64,000 nucleotides of DNA from CAZVYJ01 sp964631565 (lineage in GTDB: Bacteria > Planctomycetota > Phycisphaerae > SM23-33): positions 26,018-90,017 of the forward strand of contig CAZVYJ010000005.1 in NCBI GenBank assembly GCA_964631565.1, in the 5' to 3' direction. Numbering within the stretch: the stretch's first letter is position 1; each line of letters begins with the position of its first letter. Below are positions 41,489 to 50,546 of this stretch, piece by piece. The translations under genes were made by a program, and so were the position numbers. The notes beneath the pieces were generated by a model. The model worked only from the letters and a program-made list of their open reading frames with translations. It had not been told where the DNA came from and ran no database searches.

Positions 41489-42463
41489 TTGGCGATAGTC
41501 GCGGGCATTGACGAAGCAGGTCTGGGGCCGCTCATGGGTCCGCTGGTGGTTTCCGCCGTTGCGTTCGAACTGCCCGACGAACTCGCTGATGTCTCCATGT
41601 GGGACCTGCTGTCGGCGGCGGTCGCCCGCAAGCCCGGCCGACGCCGCAGCAAGATAGCCGTCGGCGACAGCAAGAAGATGTACTCCCGCCAGAAGAAAAA
41701 CGCCCTCGAGCACCTCGAACGCGCGGTGCTTGCGATGCTGAGCACCCGCGGCAGAAAACCCAGGTCGCTGAAAAGCCTGCTGAACTGCGTTTCGCCGGCG
41801 GCCGCGGAGCACGTGGACAGCTACCCGTGGTACGCTTACGCCGACCTGCCGCTGCCTCACTGCATAAGCGAAACCGACATCGCGTTTGCGGCCAACTCGC
41901 TTGAGGCGGCCATGCAGAACGCCGGCGTCAGCCTGCTCGCCGCACGCAGCGAAACGATGTTCGTCCGGCAGTTCAACCAGATGGTCCAGGCCACTGACAA
42001 CAAGTCGACGATGCTCTTCGACATCACCAGCAGGCTGATGGTGTACCTGTGGGGCAAGTCGGCCGGCAAGACGCTGAAGATGCACGTGGACCGCCAGGGC
42101 GGGCGGGTGCGATACCTGCCGTCGCTCCAGCGGGTCTTCCATGAATTCGGCTGCAAGTTCAAGATACTCGACGAAACCGAAACGTTCAGCGCCTACCGGA
42201 TAACCGCCGACGACCGCCAGGCCGAGATATTCTTCTCGGTGGACGGCGAGCAGCGGCAGATGCCGGTAGCGGCCGCCTCCATGCTCAGCAAGTATGTCCG
42301 CGAGCTTTGCATGGCGCTGCTGAACGGTTTCTGGGCGCAGCACGTGGCGGACCTGACGCCGACGGCCGGCTATTACTCGGACGGCCGCCGGTTCCGCGCG
42401 GATATAGAGGCGGCAGTCAGGAATCTGAACATCGACGAGAACATGCTTTATCGCAATCGATAG
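41489..42463 (+). CDS. RNase HII-like paralog of unknown role
   Basis: A 324-residue protein whose N-terminus AGIDEAGLGPLMGPLVVSAV mirrors the RNase HII motif GIDEAGRGPLAGPVV, with the conserved Arg changed to Leu. VGDSKKMYS matches the DSKKLS block, MHVDRQGG could supply a third acidic residue, and AASMLSKYVRE resembles SIIAKVxRD with its terminal Asp replaced by Glu. It is much longer than RNase HII (about 200 residues), with an insertion around residues 95-200. TTG 41489 is chosen because AGGAAGGG lies 8 bases upstream. It may cleave an RNA:DNA substrate or be catalytically altered. Confidence 0.65.
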   Translation: MAIVAGIDEAGLGPLMGPLVVSAVAFELPDELADVSMWDLLSAAVARKPGRRRSKIAVGDSKKMYSRQKKNALEHLERAVLAMLSTRGRKPRSLKSLLNCVSPAAAEHVDSYPWYAYADLPLPHCISETDIAFAANSLEAAMQNAGVSLLAARSETMFVRQFNQMVQATDNKSTMLFDITSRLMVYLWGKSAGKTLKMHVDRQGGRVRYLPSLQRVFHEFGCKFKILDETETFSAYRITADDRQAEIFFSVDGEQRQMPVAAASMLSKYVRELCMALLNGFWAQHVADLTPTAGYYSDGRRFRADIEAAVRNLNIDENMLYRNR

Positions 42464-42565
42464 GGTATTTTTAAATTCAGTGACGGCATTGACTCGGCCA
42501 GTGGGCAACGCCGAAAAGGATACAGAGGAGCAAATGCAGACTGACGGTCGATTTCCTTGTGCAAA

Positions 42566-42587
42566 TCAGGTCTGGAAGTTGACCTGA
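42566..42587. promoter_or_regulatory. Inverted repeat upstream of STAS gene
   Basis: TCAGGTC and GACCTGA are perfect 7-bp arms around 8 bases, 52 bases before the STAS start. It could be an operator or a leader hairpin; nothing else supports either. Confidence 0.3.
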
Positions 42588-42638
42588 CCTGTGCGAATGA
42601 GTATCCTTAGGTCGGTCATTTCTGAAAGGAATCGGTAA

Positions 42639-42980
42639 ATGAGCATTCAGAACTGGTCGGATAATATCAGCGTGGTTGATCTGTCTGACGACCCGCAGTT
42701 TTCCGAGGAGCTTACCGGCATAATCGACGGCGTTGAAAGCGAACCTGTTGACGTCATTCTGAACTTTTCGGCCGTGGGCTTTATCAACAGTTCCAATATC
42801 GCCAAGCTCCTTCGCCTTCGGAAGGTGATGCTCGGCATCAAGCGGAGACTCATTCTCTGCGGCGTCAACGCCCAGGTCCAGGGCGTGTTCCTGGTGACTG
42901 GGCTTGACAAGATTTTCGAATTCACCAGCGACATCGCCACCGCACTGGCCACGCTGCAGCTTGGCGGGGCGGCTGAATAA
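42639..42980 (+). CDS. STAS-domain anti-sigma-factor antagonist-like protein
   Basis: A 113-residue single STAS domain. VDVILNFSAVGFINSSNIAKLL holds the conserved strand and the Ser of the phosphorylation site found in SpoIIAA-like antagonists. It would release a sigma factor or effector from an HPK-like anti-sigma kinase. AAAGGAA precedes ATG. No kinase or phosphatase partner is nearby. Confidence 0.87.
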   Translation: MSIQNWSDNISVVDLSDDPQFSEELTGIIDGVESEPVDVILNFSAVGFINSSNIAKLLRLRKVMLGIKRRLILCGVNAQVQGVFLVTGLDKIFEFTSDIATALATLQLGGAAE

Positions 42981-43000
42981 ATTATCTCTGGAACATCCAG

Positions 43001-43033
43001 GCCGGGCTTTTTTTTTGAATTTTAGAGCCCGGC
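43001..43033. terminator. Possible terminator after STAS gene
   Basis: GCCGGGCT (43001-43008) and AGCCCGGC (43026-43033) are perfect inverted arms, but the T9 run lies in the loop rather than after the stem. Termination is therefore uncertain. Confidence 0.35.
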
Positions 43034-43164
43034 AAGACCTGACTGCACCGGCTGGCGCATTATCGCAAAGACGCCCGCCGGTGTTTTTTGTTGGGGCTAT
43101 TATCCTCTTAAGGCCGGCTTGTTTGAGACGGGCTGCGGGGTTATAATCAGCGGTTTCTATCCGT

Positions 43165-46116
43165 ATGCCGAAGACCAAAGGTACAACCTCGAATCACGAA
43201 TCGGCCGACAAGGCGACCGGCGGCCACGGCAGCCGTAACGGCTCATCCGGCGGCAACGGCTCCAGAAACGGGCGGGAAATCGTCATTCTGGGCGCCAAGG
43301 AGCACAACCTCCAGAATATCGACGTCCGCCTGCCCCGCGACAAGTTCGTGGTCATCACCGGCCTGAGCGGGTCCGGCAAGAGCTCGCTGGCGTTCGACAC
43401 GATCTACGCCGAGGGCCAGCGGAAATATGTAGAGAGCCTGTCCGCTTACGCCCGCCAGTTCCTCGAGCAGCTCGCCAAGCCGGACGTCGAGCATATAGAA
43501 GGGCTGCCGCCGACGGTGGCCATCGAGCAGCGTGCCGGCGGAACGAATCCGCGTTCGACCGTCGCGACGACGACGGAAATCTACGATTATATGCGATTAC
43601 TTTACGCCCGCGTCGGCGAGCCTCACTGCTGGATATGCGGCCGGCCCATAACTTCGCAGATGGTCAGCCAGATGGTCGATTCCATCTGCACGCTGCCGGA
43701 AAACACGCGGTTCATGGTGCTGGCGCCGATAATCCGCGGGCAGAAAGGACAGCACAACGACCTGCTCAAGCACATTCAGCGGGAAGGTTACGTCCGCGTC
43801 CGCATAAACGGCGAGATTTACGACCTGAAAAATCTGCCGGAACTAAACAAGAATAAAAAGCACACCATCGAGGTGGTCGTTGACCGTCTGCTGATGAAAG
43901 ACACTGTCCGTATCCGCTTGTCGGACAGCATAGAGACGGCGCTGTCACTATCCGGCGGGCTTGTGGTCATTTTCCACGAAAACATCGAGCAGGCTGCGTC
44001 GGAGCCTTCGTCCGCACCGGCGAGCAACGAGTACGCGAACTGGAAAGACTGGGTATTCAGCGCCACATACGCCTGCCCGAAGCACCCGCAGGCGAATCTC
44101 GAAGAATTGTCGCCGCGGATGTTCAGCTTCAACTCGCCTTACGGCGCCTGCGACCAGTGCGACGGGCTTGGCACGATTCTCGAATTTGACCCGGACCTTA
44201 TTGTGCCCGACCGCAGCCTGCCGCTCACGCAGGGCGCAATAGACGCGTGGCGGCACGGCGGCAAGCGGATGAATATCTTCTACAACCGCCAGATCCGCCA
44301 GTTCTGCCGCAGGTACGGCCTGCTGCCTACCACGCCTTATGAGGAAATCCCCAAGGCAAAGCAGGCAATCCTCATGCACGGCGACCCGGATGGAAGCTGG
44401 GAAGGCGTCATACCCAACCTCACCCGCCGCTGGAACAAGACTGACAGCGAGTTCGTGAAGGCCAAGCTGCACACGTACATGTCCGAGCAGCCTTGCCCGG
44501 CGTGCAAAGGCGCGAGGCTGAAGGCCGCCTCGCTGGCCGTCACCGTCGGCGGGAAAAACATCAACGAAGTCACCCGCATGGGCATAACCGAGGCGGCGAA
44601 GTTTTTCGGCTCGCTGCAGCTCGACGATGAGAAAACGAAAATCGCCGAGACGATTCTTCGCGAGATCAACTCCCGGCTGAAGTTCCTCGCCGACGTCGGG
44701 CTGGACTACATAACGCTGGACCGCACGTCGTCGACGCTTTCCGGCGGCGAGGCGCAGCGCATCCGCCTGGCGACGCAGGTGGGCAGCGGGCTTGTCGGCG
44801 TGTGCTACGTGCTGGACGAGCCGACAATCGGCCTGCACCAGCGCGACAACAAGCGGCTGATACGTACACTGAAGCATCTGAGAGACATCGGCAACACGGT
44901 CCTCGTCGTCGAGCACGACGAGGAGACAATCCGGTCGGCCGATCATCTTGTTGACATCGGCCCCGGCGCCGGGCGGCACGGCGGCAGGATTGTCGCGCAG
45001 GGCACAATCGACGAAATCTGCGCCTCCGAGGAGTCGATTACCGGCAAGTATCTTTCCGGGCAGATGTGCATCGATATCCCTCAGCGCAGGCGGAACATTT
45101 CGCCACAGCGGTGCATCGAGCTGAAAGGCTGCCGCGAGCACAACCTGAAGAACATCTCCGTGAAGTTTCCGCTCGGAGGCATAGTGTGCGTCACGGGCGT
45201 CTCAGGCAGCGGCAAGAGCACGCTGGTCAATCAGACGCTGCTGCGCGCGCTGCGGCGGCGTATTTACGCGTCGCACGACAAGCCGGGCGTGTTCGACAAG
45301 ATTCTCGGGGTCGGCAGGGTGGACAAGGTAATCGAGATAGACCAGTCGCCCATCGGCCGCACGCCTCGCAGCAACCCGGCCACCTACACCGGCGTGTTCG
45401 ACCTCATCCGCCAGCTTTTCGCCAAGACGCGCGAAGCGAAGATACGCGGGTACAAACCGGGGCGATTCAGCTTCAACGTCCGCGGCGGGCGCTGCGAGGC
45501 CTGCCAGGGCCAGGGCGTAAAACGCATCGAGATGCACTTCCTGCCCGACATCTACGTGACCTGCCAGGAATGCAAGGGCACGCGGTATAACCGCGAGACG
45601 CTCGAAATCCGCTACAAGGGCAAGACAATCGCCGACGTGCTGGCCATGAGGGTTTCGGAATCGCTGGCGTTCTTCGACAATTTCCCGAAGATCAAGCATC
45701 TGGTTCGGGCGCTGAACGACGTGGGCCTGGGTTACGTCGAGCTGGGGCAAAGCTCGACGACGCTTTCTGGCGGCGAGGCGCAGCGCGTCAAGCTCGCATC
45801 GGAACTCGGCAAGCCCGCGACCGGCCACACGCTGTATGTGCTTGACGAGCCGACGACCGGCCTGCACTTCGCCGACATACACAACCTGCTGAACGTGCTG
45901 AACCGGCTGGCCGACATGGGCAACACGATAATCGTCATCGAGCACAACCTCGACGTCATCAAGTGCGCCGACTGGATTATCGACCTCGGCCCGGAGGGCG
46001 GCGACGGCGGCGGGACAATCGTTGCCGAGGGCACGCCCGAACACGTCGCCGAAATATCAAAGAGCTACACCGGCAAGTTTTTGAAAGAACATCTCAACGT
46101 CGCAGCGGGCGAATAA
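43165..46116 (+). CDS. uvrA: Excinuclease ABC subunit A
   Basis: A 983-residue DNA-damage recognition ATPase of nucleotide excision repair. It has two ABC modules: GLSGSGKSSLAF with LSGGEAQRIRL, and GVSGSGKSTLVNQ with LSGGEAQRVKL. Zinc modules are present: CWIC in the first, and the second has CEACQGQG with CQECKG. It is about 40 residues longer than E. coli UvrA because of an N-terminal Gly/Ser/Asn/Arg-rich extension (SRNGSSGGNGSRNG). uvrB is not adjacent. Confidence 0.97.
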   Translation: MPKTKGTTSNHESADKATGGHGSRNGSSGGNGSRNGREIVILGAKEHNLQNIDVRLPRDKFVVITGLSGSGKSSLAFDTIYAEGQRKYVESLSAYARQFLEQLAKPDVEHIEGLPPTVAIEQRAGGTNPRSTVATTTEIYDYMRLLYARVGEPHCWICGRPITSQMVSQMVDSICTLPENTRFMVLAPIIRGQKGQHNDLLKHIQREGYVRVRINGEIYDLKNLPELNKNKKHTIEVVVDRLLMKDTVRIRLSDSIETALSLSGGLVVIFHENIEQAASEPSSAPASNEYANWKDWVFSATYACPKHPQANLEELSPRMFSFNSPYGACDQCDGLGTILEFDPDLIVPDRSLPLTQGAIDAWRHGGKRMNIFYNRQIRQFCRRYGLLPTTPYEEIPKAKQAILMHGDPDGSWEGVIPNLTRRWNKTDSEFVKAKLHTYMSEQPCPACKGARLKAASLAVTVGGKNINEVTRMGITEAAKFFGSLQLDDEKTKIAETILREINSRLKFLADVGLDYITLDRTSSTLSGGEAQRIRLATQVGSGLVGVCYVLDEPTIGLHQRDNKRLIRTLKHLRDIGNTVLVVEHDEETIRSADHLVDIGPGAGRHGGRIVAQGTIDEICASEESITGKYLSGQMCIDIPQRRRNISPQRCIELKGCREHNLKNISVKFPLGGIVCVTGVSGSGKSTLVNQTLLRALRRRIYASHDKPGVFDKILGVGRVDKVIEIDQSPIGRTPRSNPATYTGVFDLIRQLFAKTREAKIRGYKPGRFSFNVRGGRCEACQGQGVKRIEMHFLPDIYVTCQECKGTRYNRETLEIRYKGKTIADVLAMRVSESLAFFDNFPKIKHLVRALNDVGLGYVELGQSSTTLSGGEAQRVKLASELGKPATGHTLYVLDEPTTGLHFADIHNLLNVLNRLADMGNTIIVIEHNLDVIKCADWIIDLGPEGGDGGGTIVAEGTPEHVAEISKSYTGKFLKEHLNVAAGE

Positions 46117-46172
46117 GTAATAAAATCTGATATTCTTCCGGAGTATCCGGGATTTGGACCGATTACATATAG

Positions 46173-46196
46173 CCCCCGGTCGCTCGCGACCGGGGG
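46173..46196. terminator. Perfect 10-bp hairpin between convergent uvrA and ClC genes
   Basis: CCCCCGGTCG and CGACCGGGGG pair perfectly around CTCG, then TTAA. There is no T-run. It may end both convergent transcripts or be a REP-type hairpin: its apex GTCGCTCGCGAC parallels GTTGCTCGCAAC at 53985-53994, with matching compensatory changes. Confidence 0.6.
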
Positions 46197-46263
46197 TTAA
46201 ATGAAACCGCAGCTTATCAGCATTCCCCATGTCGGCGGATGAGGAACAAAATCTGAGACTCTT

Positions 46264-48165
46264 CTACAGTTTTCCTGCCTGCATTTCGGCCAGGCGGTTG
46301 TTGTAGACGGCCAGCAGGTCCTGGCGGCGCAGGCGGCCGATTACCTTGGAGTTGGCGTCCACGACCGGCAGTTCGTCGTATTCCATCTGGGCGAACCTGA
46401 CCATCGCGGTGGACAGGTCGGTGTCCATTCGGAGCGGCTCGACGTTCTGGGCTGCAATGTCGTCCACGATGGCGAACTGCCCGAATTCCTTTTCGTAAAG
46501 GATGCGTCTTATCTGGTTCAGGCTGAACAGGGCGCAGTACTTTCCTTCCTTGTCTAGGACGGGGAAGGCGGTCTGCGTGGTCACCGGTATCATGTCCATC
46601 ACCTTGGACAGCGGCGTGTCGAAGTTGAACGTCACGATTTTCGTCTCGCCGGGCTTCCACGCCTTGTCGAGCGTCAGGCCCTTCAGCACGCCGATGATGA
46701 ACTCGCCGCGGTGTGCCGGCGAATACAGCCGCGAGGGCACCTGTTCGCGATATATCGACCAGCCGCGGCTGAGCAGGTAGGCGATGGCCGACACCCACAT
46801 CGCAGGCAGCAGCAGCTTATAGCTGGTGGTCAGTTCGGAGACCATGATAATCGTGCTGACGGGGACCTTTGCGGCCGCCGAGAAGAATCCGGCCATCCCC
46901 AGTATGACGAAAACGTCCACGCGCGTAATGACCGACGGCATCCACTGCTGAAGCAGCAGGCCGACGGCTCCGCCCAGAGAACCGCCGATAACCATGCTCG
47001 GTCCGAACACGCCGCCTGAACCGCCCGAGCCGATGGTAAGGGACGTGGTCAGAATCTTGCCCAGCCCGACGGCAGCCAGCAGCACGATGACGGTTGTCAG
47101 GCCGTAATCAAGCTGCCCGCTGAGCATTTTCTGGAGGATTCCGTACCCGAAGGACAGGACGTTCAGCGAGTCTTCCTGCGCATTCTGGCCGAAGCAGGCC
47201 ATCGCATAGAAAATCGCCAGTGCGAACAGGCCCGTGGCGAGCGCGCCGATGGCAGGCTTGAGATGCGGCAGCATCTTTATGCGGCGGAACATGCCCTGGA
47301 ACCAGTAGAAGCATCGGACGTAAAGCAGCGAAGCCACGACCATGCCGACGGCCAGTATGGTAAGCGGGCCGAGCAGCCTCGGGTCGTTGAACGTCAGGCC
47401 CGGCTGCACGGCGAGCAGGGGGTCGAACCCTCTCTCGATGCCGAAGCCGTAAGTCGCTACCAGGACGAACACGCAGTATGCGACCGCACACGAGATGAAG
47501 GCCGGTATCAGCGCCTCGGCCTCGAAGTCTTCGTCGCGGTAGAGAACTTCGATGGCGAAGATAGCGCCGGCCAGCGGCGCCTTGAATATCGCCGCCACGC
47601 CTGCTCCCAGGCCGGCCGCCAGAAGCATCCGCCGTTCGGATTCCGACAGTTTTAGCAGTGAGCCGAGGAACGAGCCGAAGCCCGCGCCTATCTGCGCGAT
47701 AGGTCCTTCCCGGCCGCCCGAACCGCCCGTGCCGAGCGTGACCGCGGAGGAAACTATTTTCACCAGCGGCACGACCGGGCGGATGATACCGCGGTTCTTG
47801 TGATAGGCCTTGATAGCGGCGTCGGTGCCGTGTCCCTCGGCCTCAGGCGCGATTGTGTATACGATAATACCGGAAACGAGACCGCCGACGGTGATGACGG
47901 CCAGTATCAGCCACGGCAGGAAGCCGCCGAAAAGAGGGGCGATATTATGGGCCAGACTCCACTCGCCGGCAGGGCCGGCAGGCACGTATCCGGCGACGAA
48001 CTCCAGTGTGTACTTGATGACAATATGCGACATTAGCTGGAAGGCGACGGCGCCCAGGCCGGCGACAATGCCGACAAGGCTGGCCAGCAGCACGATCCTG
48101 CCGACCCACCAGTAATGCCCGGTCCGGGCGGGCCACAACCCGATACGCTTCAGAAAAGCAATCAT
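46264..48165 (-). CDS. ClC-family chloride channel/antiporter with C-terminal CBS pair
   Basis: A 633-residue membrane protein of about 430 residues of ClC fold plus two CBS domains. Filter motifs are visible: GGREGPIAQIG with the gating Glu, and GSGGSGGVFGPSM. The CBS pair (from about residue 500, with TTQTAFPVLDKEGKYCALFSL-type and TDLSTAMVRFAQMEYDELPV-type segments) would sense adenine nucleotides. It controls anion flux across the inner membrane. Confidence 0.93.
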   Translation of the reverse strand: MIAFLKRIGLWPARTGHYWWVGRIVLLASLVGIVAGLGAVAFQLMSHIVIKYTLEFVAGYVPAGPAGEWSLAHNIAPLFGGFLPWLILAVITVGGLVSGIIVYTIAPEAEGHGTDAAIKAYHKNRGIIRPVVPLVKIVSSAVTLGTGGSGGREGPIAQIGAGFGSFLGSLLKLSESERRMLLAAGLGAGVAAIFKAPLAGAIFAIEVLYRDEDFEAEALIPAFISCAVAYCVFVLVATYGFGIERGFDPLLAVQPGLTFNDPRLLGPLTILAVGMVVASLLYVRCFYWFQGMFRRIKMLPHLKPAIGALATGLFALAIFYAMACFGQNAQEDSLNVLSFGYGILQKMLSGQLDYGLTTVIVLLAAVGLGKILTTSLTIGSGGSGGVFGPSMVIGGSLGGAVGLLLQQWMPSVITRVDVFVILGMAGFFSAAAKVPVSTIIMVSELTTSYKLLLPAMWVSAIAYLLSRGWSIYREQVPSRLYSPAHRGEFIIGVLKGLTLDKAWKPGETKIVTFNFDTPLSKVMDMIPVTTQTAFPVLDKEGKYCALFSLNQIRRILYEKEFGQFAIVDDIAAQNVEPLRMDTDLSTAMVRFAQMEYDELPVVDANSKVIGRLRRQDLLAVYNNRLAEMQAGKL

Positions 48166-48323
48166 CGTTATTCTCTTTTCACCTCATCAAGTATCGCCCG
48201 GCGGGAAACAGGCTTTGGGCGATTCAGCGAAATTACAATGTTGGCGGCGAATAACAAGGGAGAATTGAGTTTTTTATGCAGGATTACCCGCAGAATTGCA
48301 GCACCAGCTAAACCTTCAGCTAT

Positions 48324-48347
48324 TAGCCGCGAGCGCTAAGCGAGCGG
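48324..48347 (+). repeat. REP hairpin, right-facing copy at RAYT 3' side
   Basis: A 24-base GC-rich element, TAGCCGCGAGCGC then TAAGCGAGCGG, able to form CCGC...GCGG and AGCGCT-type hairpins. Its exact reverse complement is at 48886-48909. It lies 21 bases after the transposase stop. Confidence 0.8.
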
Positions 48348-48368
48348 TTTTTAAAGGACCGTGTTTAT

Positions 48369-48845
48369 TCATTGGCAATCGCGTACGTATTCTACTGCCT
48401 TGGCCAGGCCGGCTTCTGAATTGATGTATCTTGTACTTCCATGCCTGGTCCACCATTTTGAGCGTATTTGATTCGGAAACTTTTGATTCAGCCATCTGCT
48501 TGACCATGTTTTCAGGTATGTCATGATGCGTTCGGGTGTCGCATCAGGCGCAGACAAAACAACATGAACGTGATTTGATCTCACGTTAATCGCCTGAACC
48601 GCCCACTTGCGATGTGAGCAGGAGGCAAGAATGGCATTTTTGACAACCTGTCTCATGTTGACGTCAAGTGAGACTTGCGAGTTTGTCATGAAATTTTTGG
48701 AGGCGTTCTCCAGAATCTTGCTTTCTTTTCGATATTCAACATGCCAGGCGCCGTCACTGTGATGCACCCAGCCTCTTCGGTCACCGGGCAGCCACGTGCC
48801 GTAACACGTCCATGTCAGAAAATAAGCTAAAGGCTTCGCCACCAA
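48369..48845 (-). CDS. REP-associated tyrosine transposase (RAYT, Y1/HUH family)
   Basis: A 158-residue single-strand nuclease of the IS200-like Y1 superfamily. The HUH metal motif is SNHVHVVL (His92, His94) and the likely nucleophile is Tyr153 in AVEYVRDCQ. The N-terminus YFLTWTCYGTWLPGDRRGWV is typical of these domesticated transposases. RAYTs are single-copy genes that cut and spread REP hairpins. This one is bracketed by two perfect inverted REP copies, forming a compact REPtron-like unit of 586 bp. Confidence 0.88.
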   Translation of the reverse strand: MVAKPLAYFLTWTCYGTWLPGDRRGWVHHSDGAWHVEYRKESKILENASKNFMTNSQVSLDVNMRQVVKNAILASCSHRKWAVQAINVRSNHVHVVLSAPDATPERIMTYLKTWSSRWLNQKFPNQIRSKWWTRHGSTRYINSEAGLAKAVEYVRDCQ

Positions 48846-48885
48846 TTGCCCCCTTGTATTTCTTAAGTTGATGATATCTTCATTT

Positions 48886-48909
48886 CCGCTCGCTTAGCGC
48901 TCGCGGCTA
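48886..48909 (-). repeat. REP hairpin, inverted copy at RAYT 5' side
   Basis: The 24 bases are the exact reverse complement of 48324-48347. The copy ends 40 bases upstream of the transposase start. The following 86 bases to 48995 carry word-like repeats (CCCAATTCCGAAATCCCAAT) and no gene. Confidence 0.8.
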
Positions 48910-48995
48910 GTGCCGAACGGAACCTTTATTTACGTCTCGAAGGATGCCCGACTCAGTCCCAATTCCGAAATCCCAATTCTGCAATCCGAAATGTT

Positions 48996-50378
48996 CTAGT
49001 GGTCCACCGGCTCACCGAGAATTTTCTCAAGCTCTTTGAGCTTGGCGTTCATCAGGCGGCTGTCTTTGGCTTCCAGGCTCAGGCGCAGCAGCGGCTCGGT
49101 GTTTGACGGCCGGACGTTGCACCACCAGTCTTCGTACTGGCAGGTGACGCCGTCGAGGTGGTCTATCTCGGCGTCGCTGAAGGTGGTTTCGATTTCCTTC
49201 ATCTTGGCCTTCTTGTCCTCGACCTCGAAGTTGATCTCGCCGCTGTGGCTGTAGCGGTAGAGGGGGGCGACCAGCTCGCTGAGCGGCAGGTCCTGCGATG
49301 CGATGGTGCTGATGGCCGTCGCGAAGGCGATCGCGCCGCTGTCGCAGTTGAAGTTGTCGCGGAAGTAGAAATGCCCGCTAAGCTCGCCGCCGAACACGCC
49401 GTGGTTGTCGGCCATCGTCTTTTTCATGAACGCATGGCCCACCCGCTCACGGCGCGGAATGCCGCCGGCAGCGATTATTTCCTCGGCGACCGCACGCGAG
49501 CTGCGAAGGTCGTACACCACCATGCTGCCGGGATTTTCCTTGAGGAACGGGCGGCAGAGCAGGGCGGTCATTATGTCGCAGCGGACGGTCTGGCCTTTTT
49601 CGTCGATGAACATGCAGCGGTCGGCGTCGCCGTCGAGGCATATTCCCAGGTCGGCCTTGCGCTTCTTGACCTCAGCTTTGACCTGCTTGAGGTTCGCCTC
49701 GACCAGCGGATTGGGCGGATGGGCGAACTTGCCGCCGACCTTGAAGTTCAGCTCGATTATCTCGATGTCCGTGCCGCTGAAAATCGCGGGAATCATCTTG
49801 CCGCCCATGCCATTGGATGCGTCCACGACCACTTTCAGCCGCCTCGGCGTGCGGAGGAATTTCAGAACGTGTTTGCGGTAATCTTCCCACAGGTCCATTT
49901 CGACGGCCTGCTTGATGGCCGCCCCTTCCGGCATGCGTCGGAGCGTGCTGACGATTCGCTGTATTTCCTGCAGGCCGGTGTCGCGACCGACGGGGCGGGC
50001 GCGCAGGCCGGATATCTTGAAGCCGTTGTACTCTATCGGATTGTGCGACGCGGTCACCTGGATGCCGCCGCACGCGCCCATCTTGTTGATGGCGAAATAG
50101 ACCATCGGCGTATCGCACATGCCGATGTCGATGCAGCCGGCCCCGCTGGACGATATGCCTTCCTTCAGTGCGTCTACGAGCGACTTGCTGCTGGGCCTCA
50201 TGTCGTAGCCGACGACCAGGCGGTTCGTCGACGCCTGGCCTCGCTCGTAGCCGCTCAGCAGGCTCCGCATGAAGCCGGCCGTCGCGTGGCCGACCTTCCA
50301 TGCCAGGTCTTCGTCTATCTCCGGACCGTATATGCCGCGAATATCGTACGCCTTGAACACTTTCTCGATTTCGGCCAT
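48996..50378 (-). CDS. manB: Phosphomannomutase/phosphoglucomutase
   Basis: A 460-residue alpha-D-phosphohexomutase interconverting hexose-6- and -1-phosphates. It shows the phosphoserine loop VTASHNPIEYNG, the metal loop DGDADRC, the sugar loop GGELSGH, and the phosphate-binding RPSNTEPLLRL at the end. Mannose or glucose specificity cannot be fixed from sequence; with manC in the window, GDP-mannose supply is likely. It begins KVFKAYDIRGIYG, typical of the AlgC type. Confidence 0.92.
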   Translation of the reverse strand: MAEIEKVFKAYDIRGIYGPEIDEDLAWKVGHATAGFMRSLLSGYERGQASTNRLVVGYDMRPSSKSLVDALKEGISSSGAGCIDIGMCDTPMVYFAINKMGACGGIQVTASHNPIEYNGFKISGLRARPVGRDTGLQEIQRIVSTLRRMPEGAAIKQAVEMDLWEDYRKHVLKFLRTPRRLKVVVDASNGMGGKMIPAIFSGTDIEIIELNFKVGGKFAHPPNPLVEANLKQVKAEVKKRKADLGICLDGDADRCMFIDEKGQTVRCDIMTALLCRPFLKENPGSMVVYDLRSSRAVAEEIIAAGGIPRRERVGHAFMKKTMADNHGVFGGELSGHFYFRDNFNCDSGAIAFATAISTIASQDLPLSELVAPLYRYSHSGEINFEVEDKKAKMKEIETTFSDAEIDHLDGVTCQYEDWWCNVRPSNTEPLLRLSLEAKDSRLMNAKLKELEKILGEPVDH

Positions 50379-50484
50379 GAGGTGATATCCTTTTATCTGC
50401 TGCCTTTGGCGTGATTATTCAAATAGACGGGCAAAACGCAAGACCTGAAAAGGATATTATGCAGCCGGAACGGTCCGTCGCGGC

Positions 50485-50525
50485 AAAAAAACAGGGCACA
50501 GCGGTTTGGATTCCGCTGCGCCCTG
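50485..50525 (-). terminator. Strong terminator of the protease-like gene
   Basis: On the minus strand the stem CAGGGCGCAGCGG pairs with CCGCTGTGCCCTG (one mismatch) around an 8-base loop, then TTTTTTT. It begins 21 bases after the stop at 50547. This is a classic factor-independent terminator. Confidence 0.88.
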
Positions 50526-50546
50526 TAGCAGTCAATCATATCGCGG

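Noticed and set aside
49158..50414. 418-codon frame antisense to the phosphomannomutase gene
   Set aside because: The mutase has all four conserved loops; the antisense frame shows none of any family.
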